From: Adiantum capillus-veneris
Lineage: Eukaryota > Streptophyta > Polypodiopsida > Polypodiales > Pteridaceae
Assembly: GCA_014529385.2 (NCBI GenBank)
Contig: CM043954.1
Coordinates: 92,037,747 to 92,101,746, forward strand
Direction: 5' to 3'
Length of the DNA stretch: 64,000 nt
Both the position numbers and the translations under genes were made by a program. The notes under the pieces are model-generated. The model was given only the letters and a program-made list of their open reading frames with translations. It did no database searches and was not told where the DNA came from. Every line of letters begins with the position of its first letter. Positions within the stretch are counted from its first letter, which is position 1. This document shows, piece by piece, positions 48,644 to 60,681 of the stretch.

Positions 48644-49518
48644 ATGGCTGACAATAGTAAAGAGAGTGAAATTAATGTTGATAACTTTGATTTTGCTAAT
48701 GAGCAAGCTACTAATGATGCCCCGATGCTTGTTAACTATCTTGTTTCTAGGCTTCAACAAGCCATGGGCAATCCATCCCTCCAAAGTGAAGTGCAACGAT
48801 AGCTTCGTGCTCATGGGATTCTCCAAGCTCCCACCGTGACGAGAGAGCACCTAGGAAGCCTCTTTGCGAGACTTCCAAAAGAGGCCTCTCTCCGATTTGG
48901 GAAGAAGAAGAGGATCCATGTGAAGGGATCAGAAATTTGCTCCTTGATGACGCATCTCCTTCTCAAAGGAGAATTCAAGAGCCTCCTCCGAAGGAACGAG
49001 AAAGAAGTGAGTCTCCTGCCACCTCGGCGGAGATGGCTCCACGAAGACGGCGGGCTAAACGCTCTCCATCACCTCCAAAACGAAGAAGACTGTCGCATAC
49101 TTCTCCACACCATACTTCAAAGAGGGATGACAAAAAGCAAGAGAAGAAAAAGGTGAGAAAGAGGACACCCTCTTCTCCATCTTCTTCATCCTCTTCCTCT
49201 TATGAAAGTGATGGTGAAGACAAAGAAGATCAAGGAAAAAAAAAGGCGAGAAAGAGGTCACAATCTTCTCCATCTTCCTCAAATTCTTCATCGTCTGAAG
49301 AAAGTGATGGTGCAACCTTTGAACCATCAAAAAGAAGAGGCCATAAGAAATCCTATGCCGCGTGGAAGAGGTCGTCCAAGCTCAAGAAATTCAAAGAGAG
49401 AGGGAAGAGCATCTCTTTCCTTACCTATGATGGCACTTTTGGTGCTACGGACAAAGTCTTGGCCTTTATCCAACAATTTGATGCGGGGTTTGGAGATGAG
49501 GTCTTCACGGAGTCCTCT
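48644..49518 (+). pseudogene. Gypsy gag, truncated by another element
   Basis: ATG at 48644 opens MADNSKESEINVDNF as in the first copy. A stop (TAG near 48800) and a deletion with frameshift near 48830 break it. The frame is then open from 48937 with the Ser/Arg-rich repeats and the first part of the gag domain (FLTYDGTFGATDKVLAFIQQ). At 49518 it is cut by the LTR of a reverse-oriented copy. Confidence 0.88.
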
Positions 49519-52296
49519 TGTAACATTTAATGGCCTAAAAACTTGTGTGTAGCGGAAATTAGCATGAACATAGTGGGCATTTCATTAGAATAGATTCCTA
49601 ATGAGAATTACAAGAGTGCTTGGGTGGAGAGAGCAACAAAAAGCATAACACCTAGTTAGATAGCATCAACAATACTTTCAAAAGAGAGAGAAATTAAGCT
49701 ATATGAGGACCGGATTTGCATGGAGCCGGTTCCCCCTCCAAAAGGATTTGTATTATGGTTTCTCCCATCAAGAGAGACATTGTACAATACAATTCTTTGT
49801 GTTCCTTCAAGACTAGCTAGTGCAATGAAGATGAAAGCTTCATGCACTAAGCAAAACACTTAACAAACACAACTTTAATTATCCCCGTTCTCAAACCCAA
49901 GACCTCACACACCTTCGAAGATGGTGAGAGCTAGCAGGGTATGAGAGTAGATTGAGAGGAAGAAGGAGTATCTTACGAGAAAGATGTACATCTCCTCACA
50001 TAATCACTTGTATTAGCATAGCTTTAGCTTAGTAATTAGCTTGGTAGAGGAGATGAGCATGCATTGAAGCTTGGCTCTTAGTTGGATTTGCATCCACAAG
50101 CCAAGAGTGTGTCGATGTAGGCTTCTATCTCACAAGCTTGTAGTAGGTGATGAGCTCTCCATTAAAGCTTGGGAAGAGATAGTCTTCTCTTTCTTCACAC
50201 ATGAGATTGTGTGAGTGTGTGTGTGATAATGCCTTGCAAAAATCAGCCCCCTGTAACATTTAATGGCCTAATAACTTATGTGTAGCGGAAATTAGCATGA
50301 ACATAGTGGGCATTTCATTAGAATAGATTCCTAATGAGAATTACAAGAGTGCTTGGGTGGAGAGAGCAACAAAAAGCATAACACCTAGTTAGATAGCATC
50401 GACAATACTTTCAAAAGAGAGAGCAATTAAGCTATTGACAACAGTTGAGGACCGGATTTTCATGGAGCCAGTCCCCCCTCCAAAAGGCTTTGTATTATGG
50501 TTTCTCCCATCAAGAGAGACATTGTACAATACAATTCTTTGTGTTCCTTCAAGACTAGCTAGTGCAATGAAGATGGAAACTTCATGCACTAAGCAAAACA
50601 CTTAACAAACACAACTTGAATTATCCCCGTTCTCAGACCCAAGACCTCACACACCTTCGAAGATGGTGAGAGCTAGCAGGGTATGAGAGTAGATTGAGAG
50701 GAAGAAGGAGTATCTTCCGAGAAAGATGTACATCTCCTCACATAATCACTCTTATGTAGCATAGCTTAGCTTAGTAATTAGCTTGGTAGAGGAGATGAGC
50801 ATGCATTGAAGCTTGGCTCTTGGTTGGATTTGCATCCACATGCCAAGAGAGTGTTGATGTAGGCTTCTATCTCACAAGCTTGGAGTAGGTGATGATTTAT
50901 CCATTAAAGCTTGGGGAGAGATAGTCTTCTCTTTCTTCACACATGAGCTTGTGTGAGTGTGTGTGTGTGATAATGCCTTGCAAAAATCAGCCCCCTCTCT
51001 CTCTTGGGCAAGCCCTCTTGCTAAATGCTCTTCCTGAAGCCTCATTGGCCCTCCCCAAGTCAAGCCAATTACAATTAAGCAGCATAAGTGATAGCCTTCT
51101 GACATGTGTCCCCCTTTCCCCTTTTGTGAGAGCTTTAGGTAATTAAATAATTAAACTAAACTCTCATTGGACCCCTTTGCCTCCTGGCCAATAGGAATCA
51201 GGCAAGCCATGGGGCTCCTTAATGCTCATTGGACCCCTTCGGAGACTGCCCAATAGTCTTCTAGGAGACTTAATTCTCATTGGTTTCTTTTATTAAATGT
51301 TTTTAAATTAATTAAACTAGATTTACTCTGGCTTAATTTTCATTGGTCCACTTCAAGGGTCATCCAATAGAAATTGGGCACACCTTGTGGGCATCTGGAC
51401 TAGGGAGCTGACACGTGTCCCTCATTCCCTTTGTGTAAAGGGAGCCTGTGTGTGTGTGTGTGGCTTTCTCTCTCATCCCCCTACCTTTAGGGCTCGCCCC
51501 CTCCCATGTAGGGATGTGCAAAGACTTTTAGGGCACACACAAAGCATCCAATTTTCCCTAGGGTTGACCTTTGGACACAACCTTTGAATTTTGGAACCTT
51601 AGCATTTTGGAAGTCTTAATGGGCTGAACCTTAGGGTCTTTTTAGCCCATTGTTGCACATGGCTCTTTTGCAGATGGCCCCCCCTTTGGATCCCTATTTT
51701 CCCTCCTTTGGATCCCTAATGTGGTCGGTCTGCTAGCTTAACCAATATTCTAGCTTTTTCTCCCCTGGCCTTCCCCACATTAAATGATCAGTTTAATATG
51801 AGAAAATCATTTAGGAGAATTAGATATTGATTATTATGACACCCCTCTCTCTCTCTTGGGCGAGCCCTCTTGCTATTTGCTCTTGCAGGCTCCCCATTGG
51901 ACCTCCCCAAGTCAAGCCAATGGCTATTAAGCAGCATAAGTGATAGCCTTCTGACATGTGTCCCCCTTTCCCCTTTCGTGAGAGCGTTAGGTAATTTAAT
52001 AATTAAACTAAACTCTCATTGGACCCCTTTGCCTCTTGGCCAATAGGAATCAGGCAAGCCATTGGGCTCCTGAATGCTCATTGGACCCCTTGGGAGACTG
52101 TCCAATAGTTTTCTAAAGGACTTAATTCTCATTGGTTCTTTTATTAAGTGTTTTTAAATTAATTAAACTAGATTTACTCTAGCCTAATTCTCATTGGTCC
52201 ACCTCCAAGGCCATCCAATAGGAATTGGGTACACCTTGTGGGCATCTGGCCTAGGGAGCAGACATGTGTCCGTCATTCCCTTTGTGTAAAAGGAGC

Positions 52297-52330
<34 letters not shown>

Positions 52331-52708
52331 ATTTCTCTCTCATCCCCTAGAAGAAAGGCTCGCCCCCTCCCATGTAGGGATGTACAAAGACTTTTTTGGT
52401 CACACACAAAGCATACAATTCCCTTAAGGTTGACCTTTGGACATAACCTTTGAATTTTGGAACCTTAGCATTTTGGAAGTCTTAATGGGCTGAACCTTAG
52501 GGTCTTTTTAGCCCATTGTTGCACATGGTTCTTTTGCAGATGCCCCCCCCTTTGGATCCCTATTTTTCCTTCTTTGGATCCCTACTGTGGCCCGTCTGCT
52601 AGCTTAACCAATATTCTAGCTTTTTCTCCCCTGGTACGTCCTCATATTAAATGATCAGTTTAACATTAGAAAATCATTTAGGAGAATTAGATATTGATTA
52701 TTATGACA
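49519..52708 (-). repeat. 3' LTR of a third gypsy copy, split by a nested solo LTR
   Basis: The parts 49519-50251 and 51842-52708 together make one LTR of about 1600 bp in minus orientation, interrupted by a complete LTR of the same family (50252-51841). It is followed by the polypurine region (52709-52722) and the integrase end of its own element. Confidence 0.9.
50252..51841 (-). repeat. Solo LTR nested inside an LTR of the same family
   Basis: It is 1590 bp and starts TGTAACATTTAATGGCC and ends TATTATGACA on the plus strand. It sits in the C-run of AATCAGCCCCCCTCTCTC, with CCCCC on the left and CCCCT on the right, consistent with a C-rich target duplication. No internal region is present. 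Confidence 0.9.
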
Positions 52709-53064
52709 TTACCACTCTCTTGAAATCATAGTCGTCCTCGACTATGGTGTAGAGAAGATAAAGCATATTCATGAGTCCTTTTTTTAGCGGGTAGAGGATC
52801 CCTATGTTACCCTACGGCATCATTCCAAAATGGATGACTAGTCCATTTGGCGCTTGAGAGCCTGAGGTTTCCGCAAGCATGTCTGCACATTAGTCCTATC
52901 AGTCTTCCATAGTAGAGTGACAAGCTCTACTTGGTGTTTGGGAGACGTCGTCTCTGCAAACTTGATCTAAGCATGCATACTACTTCAATTTTGTGCACAA
53001 TAAAGAAAAAGAGTCTCTTATAAGACAAAAAACTTTGTTCATTTTTAACATTTTGTACATTTGC

Positions 53065-54254
53065 TTACTCTTGGGAAGCATTGTAAGCATTGACAAGGTT
53101 TAGGTTATCCTTTAATTGTATGCCTTGCATCCATCTAGCATCTTCAAAAGGATAATTCTTAAACTTAATAAGATATCGTCGGATAGTCTTACCGCCTCTT
53201 AATACCTTGTCTTCATGTCGGAGAATGGACTCGGGCTGCAGCACCTCCTCTTGGTCCTCAATCTCCGGTGGGTCTTCAATAGTTGGTTCTTCTGGTGGCT
53301 CTCCTTTGTAAGGCTTTAATAGTCTCACATGGAAAGCATTGTGTATGAGCCAATGATTGGGCAACTTGAGTTGATAGGCCATCTCATTTATTGGCCTAAG
53401 AATCTGGAAGGGACCATAGTACCTTTTTGCTAGTTTAGCATAGTTCTTTTGGTGGCCCGTAGGATTCTTGCCCGTCGTGTCCCTTAATCGAGCCTTGGGA
53501 AACTTTAACAAGACCCAATCGTTTTCTTTAAAGGCTTGGGCTCTTTTGTGCTTGTCAGCAGCAGCCTTTTGCCTTTGCTGTGAGATAGAGATAGCATCCT
53601 TAATCTTTTGAAAATATTCTTGTAGGTCTTGGCTATACTCATTTGCAGCGAAGATCTTCCCATGTACCTTAAGTAGCAAGGGAGTTTTTGATCTTCCCTC
53701 ACTTACCTCGAAAGGTGCTTTTCCCGTGGAAGTATGTACAGTGTTATGGTAAGCATACTCCACTAAGGGTAAGTACTTCTCCCATTGGGATCTTTGATCT
53801 ACTTCCGTTACATAGGCTTTTAGTAGATCGAGAATGGTTAGGTTAGCTATTTCACTTTGGCCATCCGTTTGTGGATGATAGGCCGAAGAGAAGTTTAGCC
53901 TTGTCCCTAAATTCTCAAGGAGACCCTTCCAGAAATTACTGGTCATTCTAGGATCTCTATCCGACACTATGGAGATTGGCAAGCCATGGTACTTGAAAAT
54001 TTGTGAAATGAAGAGGGTTGCCATTTGATGGGCTTTGATAGTCTTTTTGACAGGTATAAAATGAGCTTGTTTACTAAACCTGTCTACTACCGTCCATATT
54101 CCCGTATTCCCATGGATAGACTTAGGCAATCCAAAGATAAAATCCATGGATATGCTCTCCCATGGTGAATTAGGGATTGGCAAGGGTTGAAGAAATCCAA
54201 GTTGCTTCTCTCTATCAAATTTTGTCTTTTGGCAAACCACACATTTAGAAACAT
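53065..54254 (-). pseudogene. Gypsy integrase and chromodomain, open but truncated
   Basis: The minus-strand frame is open from the HHCC zinc end (KCVVCQK) through the integrase core (MDFIFGLPKS, IVSDRDPR, YHPQTDGQ) and the GPFQI motif to a C-terminal chromodomain (RRYLIKFKNYP, DARWMQ). It is the best preserved integrase of the family here. Upstream it is cut at 54254 by insertion of the Tat-like element and resumes at 63158, so no complete protein is possible. Confidence 0.9.
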
Positions 54255-54520
54255 TGTGCGCGTATGTCGCACGTGTCAATGCAAGGAACTTGCCGATACA
54301 CCGTGTGCGAGCCACAAATGGCTCCAAGCACACAACAAGCCTAAACTAGTAAGCTCAAAGAAGGCGATGGTGTGTCACTCACCGCTCTATGCTTGCTTCG
54401 TGGAGGATTCCTCGCCGCGAAGAAGAAGGAGACGCCGCTATGCCGCGCTCAACCGCTTCACCGCCGTCGTGCCTTCGTAATGCTCGATCGCCCACACACT
54501 CCCTCTCTCTCCCTCTCTCA

Positions 54521-54552
<32 letters not shown>

Positions 54553-54868
54553 AAGAGATGAAGAAGAAGAAGAAGGAGATGGAGCAAGAGCACTCTTCAA
54601 TTGCACAAATGAGAGAATAAGTGAATTTTAGGTTTAGTTGACTTTTATATGAGCTCGCCCCATTCACACTTGGGCGTCCATGCTTAGCCAACTAATCCCT
54701 TGAATGTTCCAGTTAGAGTGCGCCTTTCATCGGCGATCACTCTTACCCTTTTCCTATTGGACCGACAAGCCCGGTACCTGACTCTACCAAATAAATAATA
54801 CAATGTCTGTCGTAGGTTACAACGTCCGTCGTAGGTGATAGGGTGTCCGTGAGCCGTGAGGGTTAACA
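54255..54868 (-). repeat. 3' LTR of the Tat-like element
   Basis: 614 bp. It contains a CT run followed by CA repeat (about 54500-54552) and matches 62545-63157 with few differences, suggesting a fairly recent insertion. Confidence 0.92.
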
Positions 54869-54881
54869 TGCCTCCCTTCCT
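54869..54881 (-). other. Polypurine tract of the Tat-like element
   Basis: The minus strand reads AGGAAGGGAGGCA immediately before the LTR start TGTTAACC. Confidence 0.85.
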
Positions 54882-56490
54882 GATGTAGATTCCGTCCTCG
54901 GAAGCTATTGAGTTGAAGCTCGTTCGTCGAGGTGGAAGAGCATTTGAGATGAATGTCCTTAGCCTTCTTCAGTCACTGCAAAATCAAACAACATTGGCAC
55001 AGTAATTGCATTCTCATAAGTGATTAAAAAGCATATGCAGTTTTAGGCAGACAAATTGATTGGTAACAGAATTTTAAACAATTTGTCAGCAATAAAGATT
55101 AAATTGTAATATAATCAAATGCATAAACAGATGTAAAGGTAAAAAATTAAACAAGTCTGGGGTTGCTAATTTAACGGTAGAAAGGCACTAGAGATCGACT
55201 ATTAATACCATGGGTAAGCTTCTTAATTTTCTCTGGTCAATTAAGTTGTTTAATCGCGAGAGCCAAGTATTTCATGTTCGAGGGCTGACTAGAGGCTATA
55301 CCTAGAAGACCTTGTAGTTAAGCTACGATAAACGGAATTTCTCATGAAATCATCGCCTGACTGATTACCTTTTCTTTTCACAGTGATTCAATTTTGATGT
55401 GTGTGCTTATTTTGTATGCCTTGGGTTTTTTGCTTTTCAAGGAAAAGCGCCCACACTGGGAACCTCTAGGGCTCTAGTACCATAGGCGATACATGTGAGT
55501 GAAGTACCCAATCAAGCTGAGATTTCTCTTCCAGCTTAAGATTTTACAATGTGGCACTTTGATTTTTTGTTTGTTCATTTTCAGCATTTTAATTTTGTAA
55601 CTTTGGGGGGTCATATAACACTGATACACCTCCCCAGGCTCATCACACAAGTAAACTCCCTTTATAATACTTAAGCGAAAGGTCAATAGGGTCAAGCCCA
55701 CTAGAAAGCCCTAGTACATTTCAAATAATGCTGCCTAAATTGGATTAAGAACCTAAGTAACCATTGATTAATAGGAAGTCATTCCCCATGGTATTAAGAG
55801 AAGATCTCTAACACCTAGCTTGGTCAAACTAGCTTAGTCGAACTGCTTGATTTTTAAACCTAGACAAGTGATTATGACAAAAAAATTACATTGAATTTAA
55901 TGTTTGGTGCTAAGCAAATGCGATGAATATTATGCTACCAATCACAATCAAAGCAGACAATCATAGATGCAAAAAAGATAAGGGGCAATGCTAATGGACA
56001 AGAAACACCTGTTTGCATTGATAATTGCACTTGATTTGAAGAGTGAGTCAAGATAAAGATTCCATGAAGGTCCAAATCCTAACCATAGCAACATGTTCCT
56101 GTACACACAAGGAAACACAAAGAATACCTCTAGGAGGCACATCAGTGGGAAAAAAGAACTTTGCTAATCACTCAACTCTAAAACAGCAACACTCCTATCG
56201 TACTAATCCTACCTACCCTCCATCACTCGAGTGATGGGGATCAAAGGTATTTTATGACATAGGTTTCTGTTTCAATGTACCGGATGTGAATTTTGAGTCA
56301 ATGTTTTGACTTTTATTGTCAATACTCGTTTGCTAATTGCTCTTGCTCTTTATTTTTTTATTTTTTTTGTGAGTATAAGGCTTTATATATATACATTCCC
56401 TAAGATTGGGATATTGAGAGGTCAGGGAGGAAGGTTGAGAGGGAAGTGAGTGAATGATGACTGTCAGCAAACACTCCCCCCTTCCTTGGG
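54882..56490. other. Non-coding internal region of the Tat-like element
   Basis: No RT, RNase H or integrase motif was seen on either strand in this stretch, which lies where pol should end. Confidence 0.65.
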
Positions 56491-56494
56491 TAGA

Positions 56495-57737
56495 TCATAC
56501 CGTTTGAAATGTGCTCCTCACCCTTTGAAACCAGTTGTTCCAATCAGTAATAGGTGAGGATTTTTTCCAGTAGTTTTCTATTACCTTAGGTGCCTCATCG
56601 AGTTGCAAGGGTGGTAAGGTACTCTCCCAGGATCGAACTTGAAGTGGTTCATTAGGTGATTCTTGAACACTGGGAGGTGTGGATTCCTTTGTAGCTTTAT
56701 GGAGGTCCACTATTGTAGGTGGAGGCTGTGGAGAAGCTTTTACCTCAATGGATGTATTACATGAGGAGCTAGAAGATTCATGGGACTCCCCCCTCCCTGA
56801 TCTAGGTGGAACAAATCGTTCTTTCTTCAGTACCCAAACTAGCTCTGGAGCGGGTGTGGCGCATTCTCTGATTTTTTTCTTTCCACGATTGTCAATTCGT
56901 TTTGGAGCTACCATTGGGCTCACATGGGTCAGGTGATAGGTAAGAACACAATCTACGTTTTGGCACCCAGATTTGATCATTTCCTTCATAGTAGCCTTGG
57001 GCTTTCAATAGTTGTTTAGGAATCCAACGCCATGTTTTCTTACTTTTCTTGGAGCGAGTGGAACGTTTCTTACAAGGCTTCTGTTTTTTAGCATCCGCCA
57101 TGGTCGCTAAAGAAGCTTTAGGGACCCACTTGTATGTTTTTTTTGTTATATGAGAATGAGTCTTGTCAGAAGCTATATGCATTGCTTGTAGCATATTTAA
57201 GGGTATGGGCATTTCATCCCCCTCAGGTGTTACCCAGGTCGTCCCCCTATTTCCCCAAGTGTCTATGGTTGCTGCTAGGTGAACCCAATCCACATTGTCC
57301 AACTCAGTCATCCCAGGTAGTACATCCATATAAGGAGAATCTTCCCCAACATCAGTGTCTGCTTTACACGTGTAACAATACTGCAATGGGGCCGAGTGAA
57401 CTGTGGTGTCAGATCTATGATCGATTATAAACCTGTTTCCTAGAGGATGTGCTCGACCCGTCACAAGATCCACTCGAATGACAGAATCTTGGAACTGCAA
57501 GTGGACATGGTTTTTAGACCAATCATGCACCATTTTTGCTTCCCTCATGAAAGGACGTCCTAAGATCATCTCCGATGCCATAGTGTGTTTGGAGAAATCC
57601 ATAACAATAAAGGTAATCCTTATTTTATGTCCAAAGACCTTGATCTTGAGATCTTCTAGCATCCCAATAGGTTTAACAATAGACCCATTGGCCATCTTCA
57701 CTACTATGGTTGTGGTCGCAAGGTGAGGTCTTCCCAT
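56495..57737 (-). pseudogene. Protease C-terminal part and downstream coding of the Tat-like element
   Basis: Minus strand: VVKMANGSIVKPIGMLEDLK, FIVMDFSKHTMASEMILGRP, FMREAKMVHDW, the strand-flap-ILGRPF pattern of plant gypsy proteases. It continues the frame of the block above after one stop. A Lys/Arg/Ser-rich stretch follows (KKQKPCKKRSTRSKKSKKTW), then a frameshift and a last open piece (56495-56989) with a Pro/Ser-rich body. No RT motif follows. Confidence 0.75.
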
Positions 57738-57743
57738 AGTTTC

Positions 57744-59114
57744 CTAGCAATTTTTAGTCACAATGCTAACCCCAGCACCACCATTAAGGATTCCCTTCAC
57801 AGTTAATCCCTTAGTAGTGATTGGTATAGTCGCATTAGATTCATCACCCTCAAAGTATTGTCCCAACTTGTTAACAGGTATTTCTATAACAAGGTTCTCA
57901 TCTAGGTTGGGTTGTGGATCTAAGTGTTCCTCCTCTATTGGAATCTCCCCAGCTCCATCCATCTGTGCAAATTGTGGTAGCCCAAACTTCAGTTCTCCAT
58001 TGAGGAAGGCTCGAAGAGTTGAGACTAGCTCGGGGTCTTTATATAGTTTGGACATGATGGTGGTTCTAACTTCTGAAGACATGAAATCCATCAATTTGGC
58101 AATGTTTAACGGCACCTTTTGGCCTTGAGTCCCTTGACGTGGGGAAGATGGGATCTCCATTTCTTCGATAGGATCAGGTAGTCCCTCTGTAAACATTCTT
58201 TCCATCAAGAAGTGAGTACGCCCACTTTCCCATGACTTTAAGTCACTTTCTTCTTGGATGACACTAGGTATGTCCAAGGGTCTATGGACTTGGTGAGGTT
58301 GTTGTTGCGTAGGGAACACGGTGTCTGTAATCTTGATCTTCCTAGGTGCTGGTTCTAGATCCCTTTGGGTATCTTCTACCAAACTCCTTAATTGCTTGAC
58401 TCGCTCAATCTCCTCTGTAGGGTTTGGGTAAGTTCCTATCTTCTTTTTGGATCCTTGCCATCGTGGCTCATGAAGATCTTCCTTGTTGGTTTCTATGTTA
58501 GTGGTCGTTTTGGTCTCCATGGTTTCACCTGAATCAGAATCTTCTTCAGCATCGTTCATATATACGGGGTCGTCACCAGTCCCTATGTTGGTCTTTGAAC
58601 TGGGGTCTGACTTCGCTGCTTTTTGCGATCTCTTTCTTTGTGTTTTCTTCTTTTTCTGAGATTGGGCAATTGATGCCGTGTCTCTTTCCTCAAGAATATA
58701 ATTTTGTTTTTGGAGCATCGATCGTGTGAGTACATTTACTGGTACCACAAGTGTACTTTGTGATGGCTCCTCCGTAACTTTAATCAAGTTTAATGGCGTG
58801 ATCTTTGGTGCATTTGGATTATTTGAACATTGGGCAATCAAATGATCTATGCCACATCGATTACACATGAGTATCGGCATTGTAGACGTACTCGCTTGAT
58901 TGGTTTGCATTAGTGTGGCGTTCTTTTGTAGCCTAATAGGACTCTCGGCTACACGATGTGGACCTCCACACTCATAGCATTGAAGAGGTGGTCTCTTAGC
59001 GGTGTAATTGATATTTTGGCCTCTTGCCGCAAGAGCAGCTACTTGATATACAGGTTTGACTTGTCCCCAATAGTCCTCCATGTAGTATTGTGGACTTTCT
59101 TCAAGCACATCCAT
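57744..59114 (-). CDS. Tat-like element gag C-terminal and protease start
   Basis: This open block of 456 codons has two zinc-knuckle-like motifs: CYECGGPHRVAESP, in which the last Cys is Ser, and CNRCGIDHLIAQC. A Lys/Gln-rich basic stretch and an acidic linker follow. The end, GILNGGAGVSIV, matches the retropepsin active site with Asn in place of the catalytic Asp. A stop lies eight residues later. It is out of frame with the gag block upstream (59135-60616). Confidence 0.75.
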   Translation of the reverse strand: MDVLEESPQYYMEDYWGQVKPVYQVAALAARGQNINYTAKRPPLQCYECGGPHRVAESPIRLQKNATLMQTNQASTSTMPILMCNRCGIDHLIAQCSNNPNAPKITPLNLIKVTEEPSQSTLVVPVNVLTRSMLQKQNYILEERDTASIAQSQKKKKTQRKRSQKAAKSDPSSKTNIGTGDDPVYMNDAEEDSDSGETMETKTTTNIETNKEDLHEPRWQGSKKKIGTYPNPTEEIERVKQLRSLVEDTQRDLEPAPRKIKITDTVFPTQQQPHQVHRPLDIPSVIQEESDLKSWESGRTHFLMERMFTEGLPDPIEEMEIPSSPRQGTQGQKVPLNIAKLMDFMSSEVRTTIMSKLYKDPELVSTLRAFLNGELKFGLPQFAQMDGAGEIPIEEEHLDPQPNLDENLVIEIPVNKLGQYFEGDESNATIPITTKGLTVKGILNGGAGVSIVTKNC

Positions 59115-59134
59115 CCCATAGGCGATATTAGGAT

Positions 59135-60616
59135 CTATATCTTCCTCATAGAAATAGATGACTCACAACCCACTTGATTCACAGAAGTGATTCTCGGATG
59201 TGGTGGTTGCGGTCCTAGCACTGGAGGTGGTAAGGGTGTTGTTTGAACAACATTTTGGGCCCTAGGGACCATGTGTTGTGCTGTTTGTTCAAGAGGTGGG
59301 GCCGGCATCACTGCAAGCACTCGAGGTGTGTCTGTCCATGCTAAGATTGGTCTATTGGCCATCGCGCGCTTAAATACTATGCAATCCTTAGCTTGATGAC
59401 CATACCTTCCACATGCATTGCAATTCCCATTGAATTTTACTCTAAAAGTAGGGCATTCACTGGTACTATGCAGTCCATAGCATACTGAGCACCATTGTTG
59501 CTCCCTTCTTGGATACATATGATTGTTTTGCGGAGCACGATTGTCTCTAAGACTCTCTTGAATAGCCTTGGTGAGATCTGCTAAAGTCATCTCAGATATC
59601 TTTGGCTCCTTAGCAATAGGCTTTAGGGTCATTGGCTGATGCCCTGATGCTTGCGAGTTAATAGATTTAGACTCAATAGAAACTCTTTCTCCTTGAATCA
59701 TTAAATTATCCTCCAATTGGATCGCATTGGTGGTGACTGCTTCCCAAGTGGTGATACCTCTAATGACTAGGCCATTGTAGATATCCTCATGTCGTAATCC
59801 CCTAATGAATCTATCAAGCAATTGGTTATTGTTGAAGCGCTCATTTGGATTACAACGAGAATTCAAATGCTTCAAGCGACTTATAAAGTCTCTCACCGAC
59901 TCTCCTTCCTCTCGTTGGGCTTTCTGGAGCTGAGAGGCTACACCCCAAAGTACTCCCTCTCGTATGTATTCTTTTAAGAATAGTCTCCTAAGAGTAGGGT
60001 AAATCGTTTTTTCTTCCATCCTTAGGGTTCTATACCAATCCTCAGCCTTTCTACTTAAGGTTAGGCTTAAAGCATTGCTCTTATGTAGGTCATTGTGTTC
60101 TCCTAGAGAATCGCATATTTGTTCAAACACTTCGATATGCTTTCTCACATCCCCGTCTCCACTAAATTTTTGTGTGAGCTTGGCTATTTGTACTGTCTTA
60201 CTTCTAGGATCTCTATTAGGCGTGTTACGCATATTCTCAGCAATAGATCGACCAATAGCTTGAGCAAATGTTGCCAAGTCACCTATGTGAGCAGGCACCG
60301 TGGGTGAAGGTGCTCCACAGACTACATGTGGAGTAGGTATTGGCATTGGGCTTGGCGCATAGGAAGCCCTTGGGTTCCATGTTGGGTATGATGTTGTGCC
60401 ATGTGGTGGTCCATAGTTCATATGAGTGGCCCTAGGCATAGCAGACGTCGGATGTGACATGCTAATGCTAGCTGGTATAGTCCCATGGAAATAAGAACTT
60501 GTGTATTGTGGTTGTGGAGCATAGGTAGTTGAAACAATGGGAGGGGTAGGGACTACATGAGTGTGAGCCATAGGTGCATACGATTGGTACACACTTGTAG
60601 GTACTCTTGCAGGCAT
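59135..60616 (-). CDS. Tat-like element gag core with zinc knuckle
   Basis: The start is Pro/Ser/Tyr-rich and disordered. The retrotransposon gag domain lies at about residues 150-330: KFSGDGDVRKHIEVFEQICD, KAEDWYRTL, SVRDFISRLKHLNSRCNP, LLDRFIRGLR. The CCHC knuckle CNACGRYGHQAKDC follows near residue 400. It would form the particle and bind RNA. The frame is uninterrupted for 493 codons, the longest intact gag unit in the window besides 4771-6564. Confidence 0.85.
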   Translation of the reverse strand: MPARVPTSVYQSYAPMAHTHVVPTPPIVSTTYAPQPQYTSSYFHGTIPASISMSHPTSAMPRATHMNYGPPHGTTSYPTWNPRASYAPSPMPIPTPHVVCGAPSPTVPAHIGDLATFAQAIGRSIAENMRNTPNRDPRSKTVQIAKLTQKFSGDGDVRKHIEVFEQICDSLGEHNDLHKSNALSLTLSRKAEDWYRTLRMEEKTIYPTLRRLFLKEYIREGVLWGVASQLQKAQREEGESVRDFISRLKHLNSRCNPNERFNNNQLLDRFIRGLRHEDIYNGLVIRGITTWEAVTTNAIQLEDNLMIQGERVSIESKSINSQASGHQPMTLKPIAKEPKISEMTLADLTKAIQESLRDNRAPQNNHMYPRREQQWCSVCYGLHSTSECPTFRVKFNGNCNACGRYGHQAKDCIVFKRAMANRPILAWTDTPRVLAVMPAPPLEQTAQHMVPRAQNVVQTTPLPPPVLGPQPPHPRITSVNQVGCESSISMRKI

Positions 60617-60681
60617 TTAGCTACCATGTAGCGGTGCTTTACTAACAAACGAGGTCCATGGTGTGTTTCTTGGCATGCCCA

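Noticed and set aside
53505-53702. Alternative frame across the gypsy integrase
   Set aside because: It overlaps the integrase-chromodomain frame, which has the catalytic motifs.
54379-54606. Frames in the Tat-like LTR repeated at 62662-62980
   Set aside because: They repeat in both LTRs and consist partly of simple repeat; not supported as genes.
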